This document shows positions 53,365 to 62,448 of a DNA stretch of 64,000 nucleotides, one piece after another. The notes beneath the pieces are model-generated. The model saw only the letters and a program-made list of their open reading frames with translations, was not told the origin of the DNA and did not search any database. Source of the stretch: JAQIBY01 sp963676165 (GTDB lineage Bacteria; Bacteroidota; Bacteroidia; Bacteroidales; ML635J-15); the NCBI GenBank assembly GCA_963676165.1, contig OY781043.1:3782001-3846000 (forward strand). The letters are read 5' to 3'. The number at the start of each line of letters is the position of its first letter. Within the stretch, counting starts at the first letter, position 1. A program made the position numbers and the translations under genes.

Positions 53365-54108
53365 TCATGTTTCGTCTAATAAAAATTTCACAGATTTCAT
53401 TTCATATTCCCGAATATTGTGAGTTTTATCTTGCAAAATTAAGTAACCTAAATCGTTAACATCAATTATTTTCGCTTCAAATTCTGAATTATGATCACTA
53501 TACCTCAAGTATTTTTTATACCCTAAAAGTTGGGATAAATAATGCTTCTTAATTTTTTGCAAATTACCTTCTTTCAACTCATAATACCAATAATCAATTT
53601 TATCATATAGTTCATAAACCAAATCTTCAGGTGATTGAAGTTCTATTCCTAATTGAAACATAGAAACTGGATTTGGAATATCGTAAGGAAATTTAGTTTC
53701 ATTCACATTTAACCCAATTCCTATGCGCACATTTTCAATTGTATTTCCAGCTATTTGATTTTCGATAAGAATTCCAGCTATTTTCTTTCTGTCAACAAGC
53801 ACATCGTTTGGCCATTTAATTCGAGATTTAAGACCCTTTTCAGCCAATAAGTCATACACAGCAAGGCTTGATACCATAGAAATATAAAATTGCTTATCTG
53901 GCTCTAAAAAGCGTGGATATTTAATAAAGCTAGCTGTAATATTTTTTCCTATGCTAGCATGCCATGTATTATTTCCCATTCCTCTTCCCGCAAGTTGCTT
54001 TTTCACTAAAAGCGCAAACTCAGTACGTGATTTTAAAAGCTCAGTAAATTTGAGAGCTTCTTGATTACTGGAATCACACAGGTCAATATGAATAATTTTA
54101 GCACACAT
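53365..54108 (-). CDS. birA: Biotin--[acetyl-CoA-carboxylase] ligase
   Basis: 247 residues without an N-terminal DNA-binding domain, so a monofunctional ligase. Motifs: LAGRGMGNNTWHA in place of GRGRxGR..W, KWPNDVLVDRKKIAGILIE with the catalytic Lys region, and GIGLNVNE. It attaches biotin to the carboxyl carrier protein. Its ATG overlaps the stop of the upstream PagL-like gene (ATCAG on the plus strand), so they are translationally coupled. Confidence 0.95.
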   Translation of the reverse strand: MCAKIIHIDLCDSSNQEALKFTELLKSRTEFALLVKKQLAGRGMGNNTWHASIGKNITASFIKYPRFLEPDKQFYISMVSSLAVYDLLAEKGLKSRIKWPNDVLVDRKKIAGILIENQIAGNTIENVRIGIGLNVNETKFPYDIPNPVSMFQLGIELQSPEDLVYELYDKIDYWYYELKEGNLQKIKKHYLSQLLGYKKYLRYSDHNSEFEAKIIDVNDLGYLILQDKTHNIREYEMKSVKFLLDET

Positions 54109-55292
54109 CAGAAACGATAATTAATTGCGAATTCTGCAAAATCTGCTTGAGCATAATTCGACTTGATAAAGATACCAAACGATAAATTATTTGAATTATT
54201 TTTTTGCTCTTTTATGTAATATTTTAATCCTAGTCGATTTGAATTATAGTTCTTAATAACTGCTGAAAAACCAGTTTCATGATTATAAATATCAGCATAA
54301 TTTCTAAGAAACGGCTTAAAAATATCTATTCCAAATTCGCCATAAAGTGCAATATGTCCCATGCACATTTCTTGTCCAAAAAAGGCTGTAGCATAATAGC
54401 TTTGCTTAAAGGGATCTTCACCTGGCATAAGATTGTTTTCCACAAACTGATAAAAGGATTGGTAAAATCCGACATTTACACCAAAACTGATGCGATATAC
54501 TGGTGAAAGATTTTTTCCAATCTGTTGTTTCAGCGTATAAATCGGATAAACAGGCCCGCCATAAGGTTTGACAGATGAACCATAAGAATGCAATCCTAAA
54601 GCCAAACCAATTTCATATTGCCATTTGTCAGGATAGGTATCTATAGTTTCATGAAAATTCAATGTTTCATCCGGAATATAGACCAAACCAATTTTCATTT
54701 CTGGCACATTGGCTCCGATATTAGGCAATTTTACATGTCCATTTGAAAAATGAAAAGCTCCTAAAGTACAAGAAATACGCACTTTCTGAATTTGATATGA
54801 CAATTCAAATTCAGCTTTCGTGTAATTTGTAATATGACTTCCTATTAGGGCATTTTCCGGATTATCGTACGGATGATATGGATTGGTAAAATATGAAAAT
54901 CCCAAACCTGCAACAAAACTGACTTTAAAAGGCGAATCAATTTTCGATAAATGCCAACGTAAAAATGGTTGAATTCCGAAAACATCACCCAAAAACTCAT
55001 TGTTTAAGTTTCCAAACATAACTTCCAATCCATATTCAGGATAATTCAGTTGTCTCTCCCACTGGTGAAAGCCATTTCCTCGTTTTGCACATTCAAATGT
55101 TGAAAACCAAGACATATGCGTTGTTGGCATGGCAGAATAAGCTTCAAATACTTTGGCAGGACCCGTTTTGAATCCGTACACAAGTTGACTATTCTGTGCT
55201 GAGCTATTATCCTGAGAAAATGTCACAACAGAAAAAATAAAAAGCATTGGTATGCTTAAACTTAATTTGTGCCAGAAAGTACTGATTTTCAT
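54108..55292 (-). CDS. Acyloxyacyl hydrolase/PagL-like outer-membrane lipid A deacylase
   Basis: 394 residues with a signal peptide (~14-28) and a barrel whose motif GAFHFSNGHVKLPNIGAN carries the HxSN catalytic-type pair of PagL-family enzymes, plus an extra N-terminal stretch common in Bacteroidota homologues (~25-90). Predicted to remove an acyl chain from lipid A in the outer membrane. Function inferred from family; activity is not guaranteed, as the surrounding barrel differs from the shorter PagL. Confidence 0.8.
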   Translation of the reverse strand: MKISTFWHKLSLSIPMLFIFSVVTFSQDNSSAQNSQLVYGFKTGPAKVFEAYSAMPTTHMSWFSTFECAKRGNGFHQWERQLNYPEYGLEVMFGNLNNEFLGDVFGIQPFLRWHLSKIDSPFKVSFVAGLGFSYFTNPYHPYDNPENALIGSHITNYTKAEFELSYQIQKVRISCTLGAFHFSNGHVKLPNIGANVPEMKIGLVYIPDETLNFHETIDTYPDKWQYEIGLALGLHSYGSSVKPYGGPVYPIYTLKQQIGKNLSPVYRISFGVNVGFYQSFYQFVENNLMPGEDPFKQSYYATAFFGQEMCMGHIALYGEFGIDIFKPFLRNYADIYNHETGFSAVIKNYNSNRLGLKYYIKEQKNNSNNLSFGIFIKSNYAQADFAEFAINYRF

Positions 55293-55301
55293 ACGAGCAA
55301 T

Positions 55302-56294
55302 TTACAAACCAAGTTTTTCAGAAATTTCAAGCATTTTCCGAATAGGTTTCTCAGCTTTTACTCTCAAAGCCTCATCTAAATTCACTTCTGGCAATTCATA
55401 TTTCAAACAATTGTACAATTTTGCCATGGAGTTTAATTTCATAAAATTGCAATCGTTGCATGCACAAGTTGAATCTTTCGGAGGAGCTGGAATAAATTCT
55501 TTCTCCGGAGAAAGTTTTTTCATTTGATGAATAATACCAGATTCGGTAGCTACAATAAAAGTGTGAGCATCATCATTGGCAGAATATTTTAGCAAAGCAG
55601 ATGTTGAACCCACATGATCAGCAACAATAAGTACAGGTTTTTCACATTCTGGATGAGCCAAAACTTTTGCATGAGGAAATTCTTTTTTCAATCGTAGAAT
55701 TTCTTCAACAGAGAATTCTTCATGTACATGACATGCACCATCCCAAAGCACCATATTTCTACCAGTCACAGAATTAATATAATTTCCCAGGTTTCGATCT
55801 GGTCCAAAAATCATTGGCTGATCTTTTGGAAAACTTTCTACAATTTGTTTGGCATTTGTACTTGTTACAATCACATCGGATAATGCTTTAATAGCTGCAG
55901 TTGTATTGACATAATTGATAACTACGTGATTTGGATAATGTTGAATAAATTCTTCAAATTTATCTGCCGGCGCAGATTCTGCCAAAGAACAACCTGCATT
56001 TAAATCCGGAAGGAGTACTTTTTTTGTTGGCGAAAGAATTTTTGCTGTCTCAGCCATAAAGTGAACACCAATAAAGACAATAATGTCAGCCTCAGTTTTT
56101 GCAGCTTCTTGAGAAAGTTTTAAACTATCACCAACAAAGTCGGCAATATCCTGCAATTCTGGAACAACATAAAAGTGTGCAAGTATTACTGCATTTTTTT
56201 CTTTTTTAAGGCGTAATATCTCGGCCTTTAAATCGAGAGATTTATCTATCGGTTCGTTAATGTATCCAACTTCAGTTAAGCGATCTGTATTCAT
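55302..56294 (-). CDS. nadA: Quinolinate synthase A
   Basis: 330 residues. NadA signatures: AVILAHFYVVPELQDIADFVGDS (near N-terminus), LPDLNAGCSLAESAP (first cluster Cys), WDGACHVHEEFS (second) and CACNDCNFMKLN (third). It condenses iminoaspartate with dihydroxyacetone phosphate on a 4Fe-4S cluster in NAD synthesis. The ATG at 56294 follows an AT-rich leader. The PagL-like gene starts 9 bp downstream. Confidence 0.97.
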   Translation of the reverse strand: MNTDRLTEVGYINEPIDKSLDLKAEILRLKKEKNAVILAHFYVVPELQDIADFVGDSLKLSQEAAKTEADIIVFIGVHFMAETAKILSPTKKVLLPDLNAGCSLAESAPADKFEEFIQHYPNHVVINYVNTTAAIKALSDVIVTSTNAKQIVESFPKDQPMIFGPDRNLGNYINSVTGRNMVLWDGACHVHEEFSVEEILRLKKEFPHAKVLAHPECEKPVLIVADHVGSTSALLKYSANDDAHTFIVATESGIIHQMKKLSPEKEFIPAPPKDSTCACNDCNFMKLNSMAKLYNCLKYELPEVNLDEALRVKAEKPIRKMLEISEKLGL

Positions 56295-56965
56295 ATATAT
56301 TATTATTTATTTATTTAAATTTAATATTAATGATAAATATAATACTCTGTTAATTCGTTTAGCAAATTTATTGCTTTTCCCTTGCATTTTACAATTTAAT
56401 TCTTTTTTGATGAAGTTTTACAGTGAATTGTTAATTTTTACTTATTGAAAATGAGAAAAATCGCTAGTTTATTAACAGTTGTTAATTCTTATCTCATGCT
56501 AAAAAATAAATCGTATAATTTCATTTTTTCATGGTGCATAATTTCTTGAAAACTTACCCATATTTTAGGGCTAAGTTTTTTTGTTTTCCCTGTAATTTTT
56601 ATAAACTAAATCGGAAATGAAAAATGCAATTTTACTTTTTGAAATTTGTTAAAAACAAAGGGCTATCAATGTGAATTTATTGTTAAATTAATAAGTCCTT
56701 GATATTAAGCTCTTTCTTTTTTTATACTTTGCTTTTCTTGTTGGTCATCAGTAAATTAACAATGGTTAATAAATAAAATCAATCATTTTTTTGCATTTTT
56801 CCAACTATCTGAAAACGACTATTTTTGCATTTTTACCAATTTCTAACGGTTTAAGTTTAAACTTCAAGTAATGATAGAATTAAATCAAAGAACCTTGTTT
56901 TAAAAGCAAAATGCCACCCAAAATTGAATGGCATTTTTACTAAAATCTATTTAATCATTATGCTA
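56295..56965. other. 671-bp AT-rich intergenic region
   Basis: No open reading frame with coding character. It holds several GTTAA/TTAAC words including two dyads TTAAC-N4-GTTAA (56472-56485 and 56756-56769), T-rich tracts, and near the right end a terminator. It is the region between the divergent-in-spacing nadA leader and the tyrS 3' end. A small RNA is conceivable but not shown; a replication origin is not supported because no dnaA-box cluster is evident. Confidence 0.5.
56908..56937. terminator. Bidirectional-type hairpin terminator at the tyrS 3' end
   Basis: AAAATGCCA (56908-56916) and TGGCATTTT (56929-56937) are a perfect 9-bp stem with A/T flanks on both sides, 29 bp beyond the tyrS stop codon. 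Confidence 0.8.
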
Positions 56966-58261
56966 TCAATTGGTTAAGCGAATAATGTAATAATTCTTCT
57001 TTCCTTTTTGGATTAAAATGTACTTTTCGTTGATGACAAAAGTAGAAGAAATTTGCACTTCTGGATTTGTGAATTTTTCCTTGTTAATTGAGAGTCCATT
57101 TCCTTTAATAAGACGTCTTAATTCTCCTTTTGAAGCAAAGATATCTGTATCCTCACAAAGTAAATCTAACACATCTCTACCATCATGAATAAGCGATTTA
57201 TTTACATCGAACATAGGTACACCTTCAAAAACTGAAAGGAAGGTTTTTTCGTTGATAGAAGCTAATTGATCAGATGTCGCTTTGCCAAACAAAATTTTAG
57301 ATGCTTGAATAGAAGATTCCAATTCTTCTTTGGAATGTACCATCACTGTAATTTCTTCCGCTAGTTTGTTTTGTAATTGTCTAAGATGTGGTTCTGCTTT
57401 GTGTGCTTGAATAAGGGCATCAATTTCTTCTTTTGGAAGAATAGTAAAAATCTTGATGTACTTTTCAGCATCTTCATCCGAAACGTTTAACCAGAACTGG
57501 TAGAATTTGTAAGGACTTGTTTTTTCAGGATCTAACCAAATGTTTCCAGATTCTGTTTTTCCAAATTTTCCACCATCTGCTTTGGTAATAAGAGGACAAG
57601 TTAACGCGAAGGCTTCACCTTTTGCAATTCTGCGGATAAGTTCAGTACCAGTGGTGATATTTCCCCATTGATCGCTACCTCCCATTTGGAGTTTACATCC
57701 GTATTCTTGATAGAGATGTAAGAAATCATATCCTTGTAAAAGCTGATAAGAAAATTCAGTGAAAGACATTCCATCGCCAGAGTCTTTTGCCAAGCGTTTT
57801 TTAACAGAATCTTTTGCCATCATGTAGTTCACAGTAATGTGTTTTCCTACATCGCGAACAAATTCGAGGAATGAAAAATTCTTCATCCAATCGTAATTGT
57901 TGACAAGTAAGGCTTTGTTGTCGTTTTGTTCTGAAAAATCAAGAAATTTGGAAATTTGTTGTTGTAAGCAATCTTGATTATGACGCAAAGAAGCTTCATC
58001 TAAAAGATTTCTTTCTTTGGATTTTCCGGAAGGGTCGCCTACCATTCCAGTTGCTCCTCCAAGTACTACTATAGGTTGATGACCTGCTAGTTGTAAGTGT
58101 TTGAGCATCATTATACCAACAAGATGTCCAATATGTAATGAGTCAGCTGTTGGATCAATACCAACATATGCTTTAACAATTTCTTTATTCAGTAATTCTT
58201 CAGTTCCGGGCATGGAATCATGAATCATACCCCTCCATTCCAATTCTTTAAGAAAGTTCAT
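56966..58261 (-). CDS. tyrS: Tyrosine--tRNA ligase
   Basis: 431 residues, bacterial TyrRS with the C-terminal S4 domain. HIGH motif in DSLHIGHLVGIMM, the KMSKS equivalent GKFGKTESGNIWL, and GGSDQWGNITTG for the adenylate. The S4-like end is RRLIKGNGLSINKEKF. Charges tRNA-Tyr. A leader inverted repeat lies right before the start. Confidence 0.97.
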   Translation of the reverse strand: MNFLKELEWRGMIHDSMPGTEELLNKEIVKAYVGIDPTADSLHIGHLVGIMMLKHLQLAGHQPIVVLGGATGMVGDPSGKSKERNLLDEASLRHNQDCLQQQISKFLDFSEQNDNKALLVNNYDWMKNFSFLEFVRDVGKHITVNYMMAKDSVKKRLAKDSGDGMSFTEFSYQLLQGYDFLHLYQEYGCKLQMGGSDQWGNITTGTELIRRIAKGEAFALTCPLITKADGGKFGKTESGNIWLDPEKTSPYKFYQFWLNVSDEDAEKYIKIFTILPKEEIDALIQAHKAEPHLRQLQNKLAEEITVMVHSKEELESSIQASKILFGKATSDQLASINEKTFLSVFEGVPMFDVNKSLIHDGRDVLDLLCEDTDIFASKGELRRLIKGNGLSINKEKFTNPEVQISSTFVINEKYILIQKGKKNYYIIRLTN

Positions 58262-58288
58262 TGTACAGTATATTTAATTCTCTGTACA
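58262..58288 (-). promoter_or_regulatory. Inverted repeat directly upstream of the tyrS ATG
   Basis: TGTACAG (58262-58268) and CTGTACA (58282-58288) with a 13-nt loop end next to the start codon at 58261. In the mRNA the stem would lie at the ribosome-binding site. It may be an operator or a translational control hairpin; no T-box elements are visible. Confidence 0.45.
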
Positions 58289-58356
58289 AAAATCAGCAAA
58301 AACAATTTGACTACAAAACCTTTTTATTGACAAGTTTTAAAATACTCAAAAAAAAC

Positions 58357-60687
58357 TTATTGAATAATGAGTTTTTCAGTGCGTTTGTTTCCAAGTTTAT
58401 CAACAAAAACGACAAAATAAACACCTGAAGCAGTGTTACACTCCCAAATGAACTGATTTCGATTGGAATTTAATTTTCCAGTAACAATTTCATGTCCTAA
58501 TGTATTCATAATATAAAACTTGCCATCAAATTGTGGATCACTTTCAATGATGACTTGTCCAGATGATGGATTTGGATAAATAGAAACATCAAATGCTTGA
58601 AAATTTTCCACATCGTGATATGCATTCCAATCGTAAATTGCTAGAGTATATTCTCCTGGTAAGACTTCATCGATTTGAATTTGTTTCATGAAAGTTGAAA
58701 CATTTTGATTAGGTACAATTTCCCAATCTGCTTGTGGATTTGAACGATACATTAAACGCAGAGAGTCCATACTGTTGGTAATAAAGTCGCTATCTAAAAC
58801 AGGAAATCCCCCCGATGTTGCGTTGCTAAAATAAAAGCTTCCTCTGATATCAAAACCATCTGGAAAGTCCCCTTGTACATTCCAATATCTATGATTTGCA
58901 AGCACTAATCCTTCAATTGGAGTTTTCATAGGATCTGGTGAGGCCCAATGATGAGAAGAATAAATGAGTGCAGAATCTTCAATATTGTCAATAGTAAATT
59001 TTACGTATTGATTTGAAAAATATTTTGTGCCAGTGGATTGTATTACTTCAATGTTCGAAATTTTAGCATCTGAACATTTTTCATTTGCATCAATCACAAC
59101 AAATAGAGGGTTGAAATCCAATTCAAATTGTTGATTTCCAAATTCTCCATCAAATTGTAATCTTTCTTCATGAATTTGATAATTTTCATCAATAAAACTG
59201 ATGTTGACAATATTACCATTAGAGAAAGTATTTCTTCCATACAATTGTTGTTTAACAAACACATCTGCTTCAAAAGTACCTGCATTGTTGATTATGTTTA
59301 CAGAATCAAGTTTGTAATGTGGAAATCCTGGTTTAAATACCCAATTATCAAAGAAATTAGACAAATCTATACTTGATTCGGTAGATAAAATATCTCTCAT
59401 TTCTTCCGAAGTAATGTCTTGAAATGCTTTTTCCTCCAGCATAGCTCTAACGGAAGAAAAGAACAGTTCATCACCAAGATAATCTCTTAAACTGTGAACA
59501 ATACTAGCTCCTTTGTAATAGGATGTTGTACCATAAGTTACTGTTTGTGGTACAGCATTGACAGCATAAAAATCACCATCCTCAGAATGTGCATTTAATA
59601 ATGCATTATTATGATCATTGCGACGATAATTTTTACCTGAATTTACACCATGTACAAATTCGGTACTAATGGATTCAGAGTATTTTGCCCATCCCTCGTT
59701 AATCCACATTTCTTCAGCTTGATGACAGGTAATATAATCGCCAAACCAATGATGAAAAAGTTCATGAGAAATAAGGGTTTCATAATCTAGCCCACCGTTA
59801 ATGAAACCACTTCCTATGGCAATATTTGTGGCATGTTCCATTGCACCACTATTAAAAGGGACAACAGTATAACCTATTTTTTGCCATACATATGGACCAA
59901 AAAGTGTTTCAAATACTTTTGCTGTTGTGTCTAAGTTTGCAAAAGATCCTATGACATCATCATAATCACCTGGGTAATGAAATATTTGAACAGGAATATC
60001 ACGCTCTAAACCCTCGTAAGTCCATTCAGCAATTTCATATGATCCAACAGACATGCAAGCTAAATAAGTTGGAATTTCCTGATTCATATCCCAATGATGA
60101 ATTAGGGTGGAATCTGTTCCTACAACTATTGTGTCAATGGCTGTTAAAATACCATTGCAAGAAGCTAATTCATCGGTTTCGGTTGAAATGCTAAAAGCAT
60201 AGGTTGCTCTATCAATAAAGTCGTCAACACAAGGATACCAAACTCTTCCGTAATTATGTGGGATATCTTCAAAAGCAACACCCAAATTGAATGCATAATT
60301 ATTCATAAAATAAAATCCACCCCATTGTGGGTCAGGTTGAGGATTTCCATGGTAAAACACAGAAAGTGTGATTGTATCATCAATATTGATAGGTGTTTCA
60401 AGAAAGATATTTAGCAATGTGTCGTTGTGATTAAAGTTAAGTTGAGCATCATTTAAAAGTATGGAATCGCAGGTCATAGTTAGCAAATCCAATGAAAAAT
60501 GTGATGTATTGTCCGCCTTAGGTATTAGTTTAAGATCAGTTTGAGCTTGAATGGTTTCTTCAGCTCGATTTATGTCAGTAATTTGGATGTGATAATGTAA
60601 AACGTCAATGGTATCGCTATTAAGTTGTTGAGCAAATATCCATAAAGACATTAAAACAAAACTGATAGTAAGAACGGTTTTTTTCAT
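58357..60687 (-). CDS. Secreted M1-family aminopeptidase with C-terminal sorting domain
   Basis: 776 residues: signal peptide (~1-19), M1 N-terminal beta domain, catalytic domain with SGAMEHATN (GxMEN-like) and SHELFHHWFGDYIT then EEMWINEGWAKYSE (HExxH-18-E zinc site), and a C-terminal extension ending in a T9SS type A domain (VSIYPNPSSGQVIIES, then KRTEKLIIQ). It cleaves N-terminal residues of peptides outside the cell. It starts 2 bp after ruvB stop, so it shares its transcript. Confidence 0.93.
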   Translation of the reverse strand: MKKTVLTISFVLMSLWIFAQQLNSDTIDVLHYHIQITDINRAEETIQAQTDLKLIPKADNTSHFSLDLLTMTCDSILLNDAQLNFNHNDTLLNIFLETPINIDDTITLSVFYHGNPQPDPQWGGFYFMNNYAFNLGVAFEDIPHNYGRVWYPCVDDFIDRATYAFSISTETDELASCNGILTAIDTIVVGTDSTLIHHWDMNQEIPTYLACMSVGSYEIAEWTYEGLERDIPVQIFHYPGDYDDVIGSFANLDTTAKVFETLFGPYVWQKIGYTVVPFNSGAMEHATNIAIGSGFINGGLDYETLISHELFHHWFGDYITCHQAEEMWINEGWAKYSESISTEFVHGVNSGKNYRRNDHNNALLNAHSEDGDFYAVNAVPQTVTYGTTSYYKGASIVHSLRDYLGDELFFSSVRAMLEEKAFQDITSEEMRDILSTESSIDLSNFFDNWVFKPGFPHYKLDSVNIINNAGTFEADVFVKQQLYGRNTFSNGNIVNISFIDENYQIHEERLQFDGEFGNQQFELDFNPLFVVIDANEKCSDAKISNIEVIQSTGTKYFSNQYVKFTIDNIEDSALIYSSHHWASPDPMKTPIEGLVLANHRYWNVQGDFPDGFDIRGSFYFSNATSGGFPVLDSDFITNSMDSLRLMYRSNPQADWEIVPNQNVSTFMKQIQIDEVLPGEYTLAIYDWNAYHDVENFQAFDVSIYPNPSSGQVIIESDPQFDGKFYIMNTLGHEIVTGKLNSNRNQFIWECNTASGVYFVVFVDKLGNKRTEKLIIQ

Positions 60688-60689
60688 GA

Positions 60690-61718
60690 TTAAAAGAGTT
60701 TTGACTGATTATCGTTTGAGATATGATCTTTGTTAAGATGATCGTATGCAAGTGCTGTAACTTCTCTACCACGTGGTGTGCGTTTAATGAAACCTTCCAT
60801 AATGAGAAATGGTTCATATACTTCTTCTATGGTTCCTTCATCTTCACCTACTGCAGTTGCAATGGTTTTTAAGCCAACAGGTCCACCTTTGAATTTATCG
60901 ATAATGGTAAGAAGGATTTTGTTGTCCATTTCGTCTAAACCACGGGAGTCAATATTTAAGGCTTTGAGCGCATATTTTGTGATTTCCAGGTCAATATGAC
61001 CATTGGATTTTACTTGGGCAAAATCTCTTACTCGGCGCAATAAAGCATTTGCAATACGAGGTGTTCCCCTACTTCTTCTGGCAATTTCTAAAGCTGCATT
61101 TTCATCTATGCTAACTTTCAGAATACCAGCAGATCGTGAAACGATTCCTTGTAACGTTTTGGCATTGTAATATTGCAAGTGGGAATTAATTCCAAATCGT
61201 GCGCGTAATGGGCTAGTTAACAAGCCAGAACGTGTTGTTGCTCCAACTAAAGTAAATGGATCCAAACTCAATTGAACACTACGAGCAGCAGGACCTTTAT
61301 CAATCATTATATCGATACGGAAATCCTCCATTGCAGAATACAAATACTCTTCAACCACAGGACTAAGACGATGAATTTCATCAATAAAAAGCACATCATC
61401 TTTTTCAAGGCTAGTGAGTAAACCAGCAAGGTCGCCAGGTTTTTCTAAGACAGGACCAGAAGTGACTTTAAAACCAACATTTAATTCATTGGCAATAATG
61501 TTTGCAAGCGTTGTTTTTCCTAATCCGGGAGGGCCATGTAAAAGTACATGATCCAATGCCTCCCCTCTCATGTCAGCAGCTTGTACAAAGATTTTCAGAT
61601 TTTCAACAATATTATCTTGTCCTTGAAAGTCTGAAAATTCAAGTGGTCTTAAAATGTTTTCAATTTCCCTGTCTGTGGGTGAAAACGATTCGTTATGCGG
61701 ATCTATATAATCGTCCAT
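60690..61718 (-). CDS. ruvB: Holliday junction branch-migration helicase RuvB
   Basis: 342 residues. Walker A GPPGLGKTT, Walker B VLFIDEIHRLSPVVEE, sensor 1 VGATTRSGLLTSPLRARFG and the winged-helix end IKRTPRGREVTALAY. The ATPase motor works with RuvA in recombination. ATG at 61718. Confidence 0.98.
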   Translation of the reverse strand: MDDYIDPHNESFSPTDREIENILRPLEFSDFQGQDNIVENLKIFVQAADMRGEALDHVLLHGPPGLGKTTLANIIANELNVGFKVTSGPVLEKPGDLAGLLTSLEKDDVLFIDEIHRLSPVVEEYLYSAMEDFRIDIMIDKGPAARSVQLSLDPFTLVGATTRSGLLTSPLRARFGINSHLQYYNAKTLQGIVSRSAGILKVSIDENAALEIARRSRGTPRIANALLRRVRDFAQVKSNGHIDLEITKYALKALNIDSRGLDEMDNKILLTIIDKFKGGPVGLKTIATAVGEDEGTIEEVYEPFLIMEGFIKRTPRGREVTALAYDHLNKDHISNDNQSKLF

Positions 61719-61794
61719 TTTGCGTGTAATTATAATTCAAAATTAATGAAAATCATAAGATGAGTGATTTCAATCTGTATTAAAATGCAAAAAA

Positions 61795-62442
61795 TTAGTT
61801 ATCGTGAACAAAAAGTGCTTTGGTATCGCGGTATAAATCGCCAATGTAAAATTTGAATTTTATAGTATAAATTGGATTGGTTAATTGTAAACCGAGCTGT
61901 TTGTTATCAATGATCATTATTCTATACCCAAGTCCACCACCAATTGAAAAGTACTTTAAAAAGCGATAATGCCCATTTAAAGTTGCTTCGTAATGCATGG
62001 TGAATTTTTTGTGATAAACATAAGAGCTATCGTTATACACACCGCTGAAATTTGTGCCACCAAATCCGAGTTGTATGGGTAAGCTTCCCTCCCATCGTTT
62101 TGTTTGGTAAAACACATATTCGCCAAAGAGTGATATGTAAACAAAATTTAAGTGAGTTGGAATTTCAACGAGTTCATTGTTTTCTTTTTCATAAAAGGTG
62201 CGTTTGAATTTGCTATCTGTCGCATGAAAACCTATGCCATATTTGACAGTATTGTTGTGGTTGTAGCCAATGTTTATTCCATAAATTTTCACTCTTGAGT
62301 TTGCAATGAATGAGTTTTTCGTGTCAAAACGCATAAAAGTTAATCCATCTTCATCCAATGCATTGCCGATATCTTCTTCAATGGGTTGAGCTACTGATAA
62401 TATAGATATGATAACACTGATTATGGAAAGGGTGATTTTCAT
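61795..62442 (-). CDS. Outer-membrane beta-barrel protein, unknown
   Basis: 215 residues with a signal peptide (~1-18) and many short beta strands (NTVKYGIGFHATDSKFKRTF-like, PIQLGFGGTNFSGVY, SIGGGLGYRIMI). Resembles small Bacteroidota barrel proteins; no catalytic residues. It lies 6 bp downstream of the MORN-repeat gene and is probably co-transcribed with it. Confidence 0.7.
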   Translation of the reverse strand: MKITLSIISVIISILSVAQPIEEDIGNALDEDGLTFMRFDTKNSFIANSRVKIYGINIGYNHNNTVKYGIGFHATDSKFKRTFYEKENNELVEIPTHLNFVYISLFGEYVFYQTKRWEGSLPIQLGFGGTNFSGVYNDSSYVYHKKFTMHYEATLNGHYRFLKYFSIGGGLGYRIMIIDNKQLGLQLTNPIYTIKFKFYIGDLYRDTKALFVHDN

Positions 62443-62448
62443 TGATTT

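Noticed and set aside
56295..56965. Long AT-rich spacer considered as an origin of replication
   Set aside because: No cluster of dnaA boxes and no dnaA/dnaN-type neighbours.
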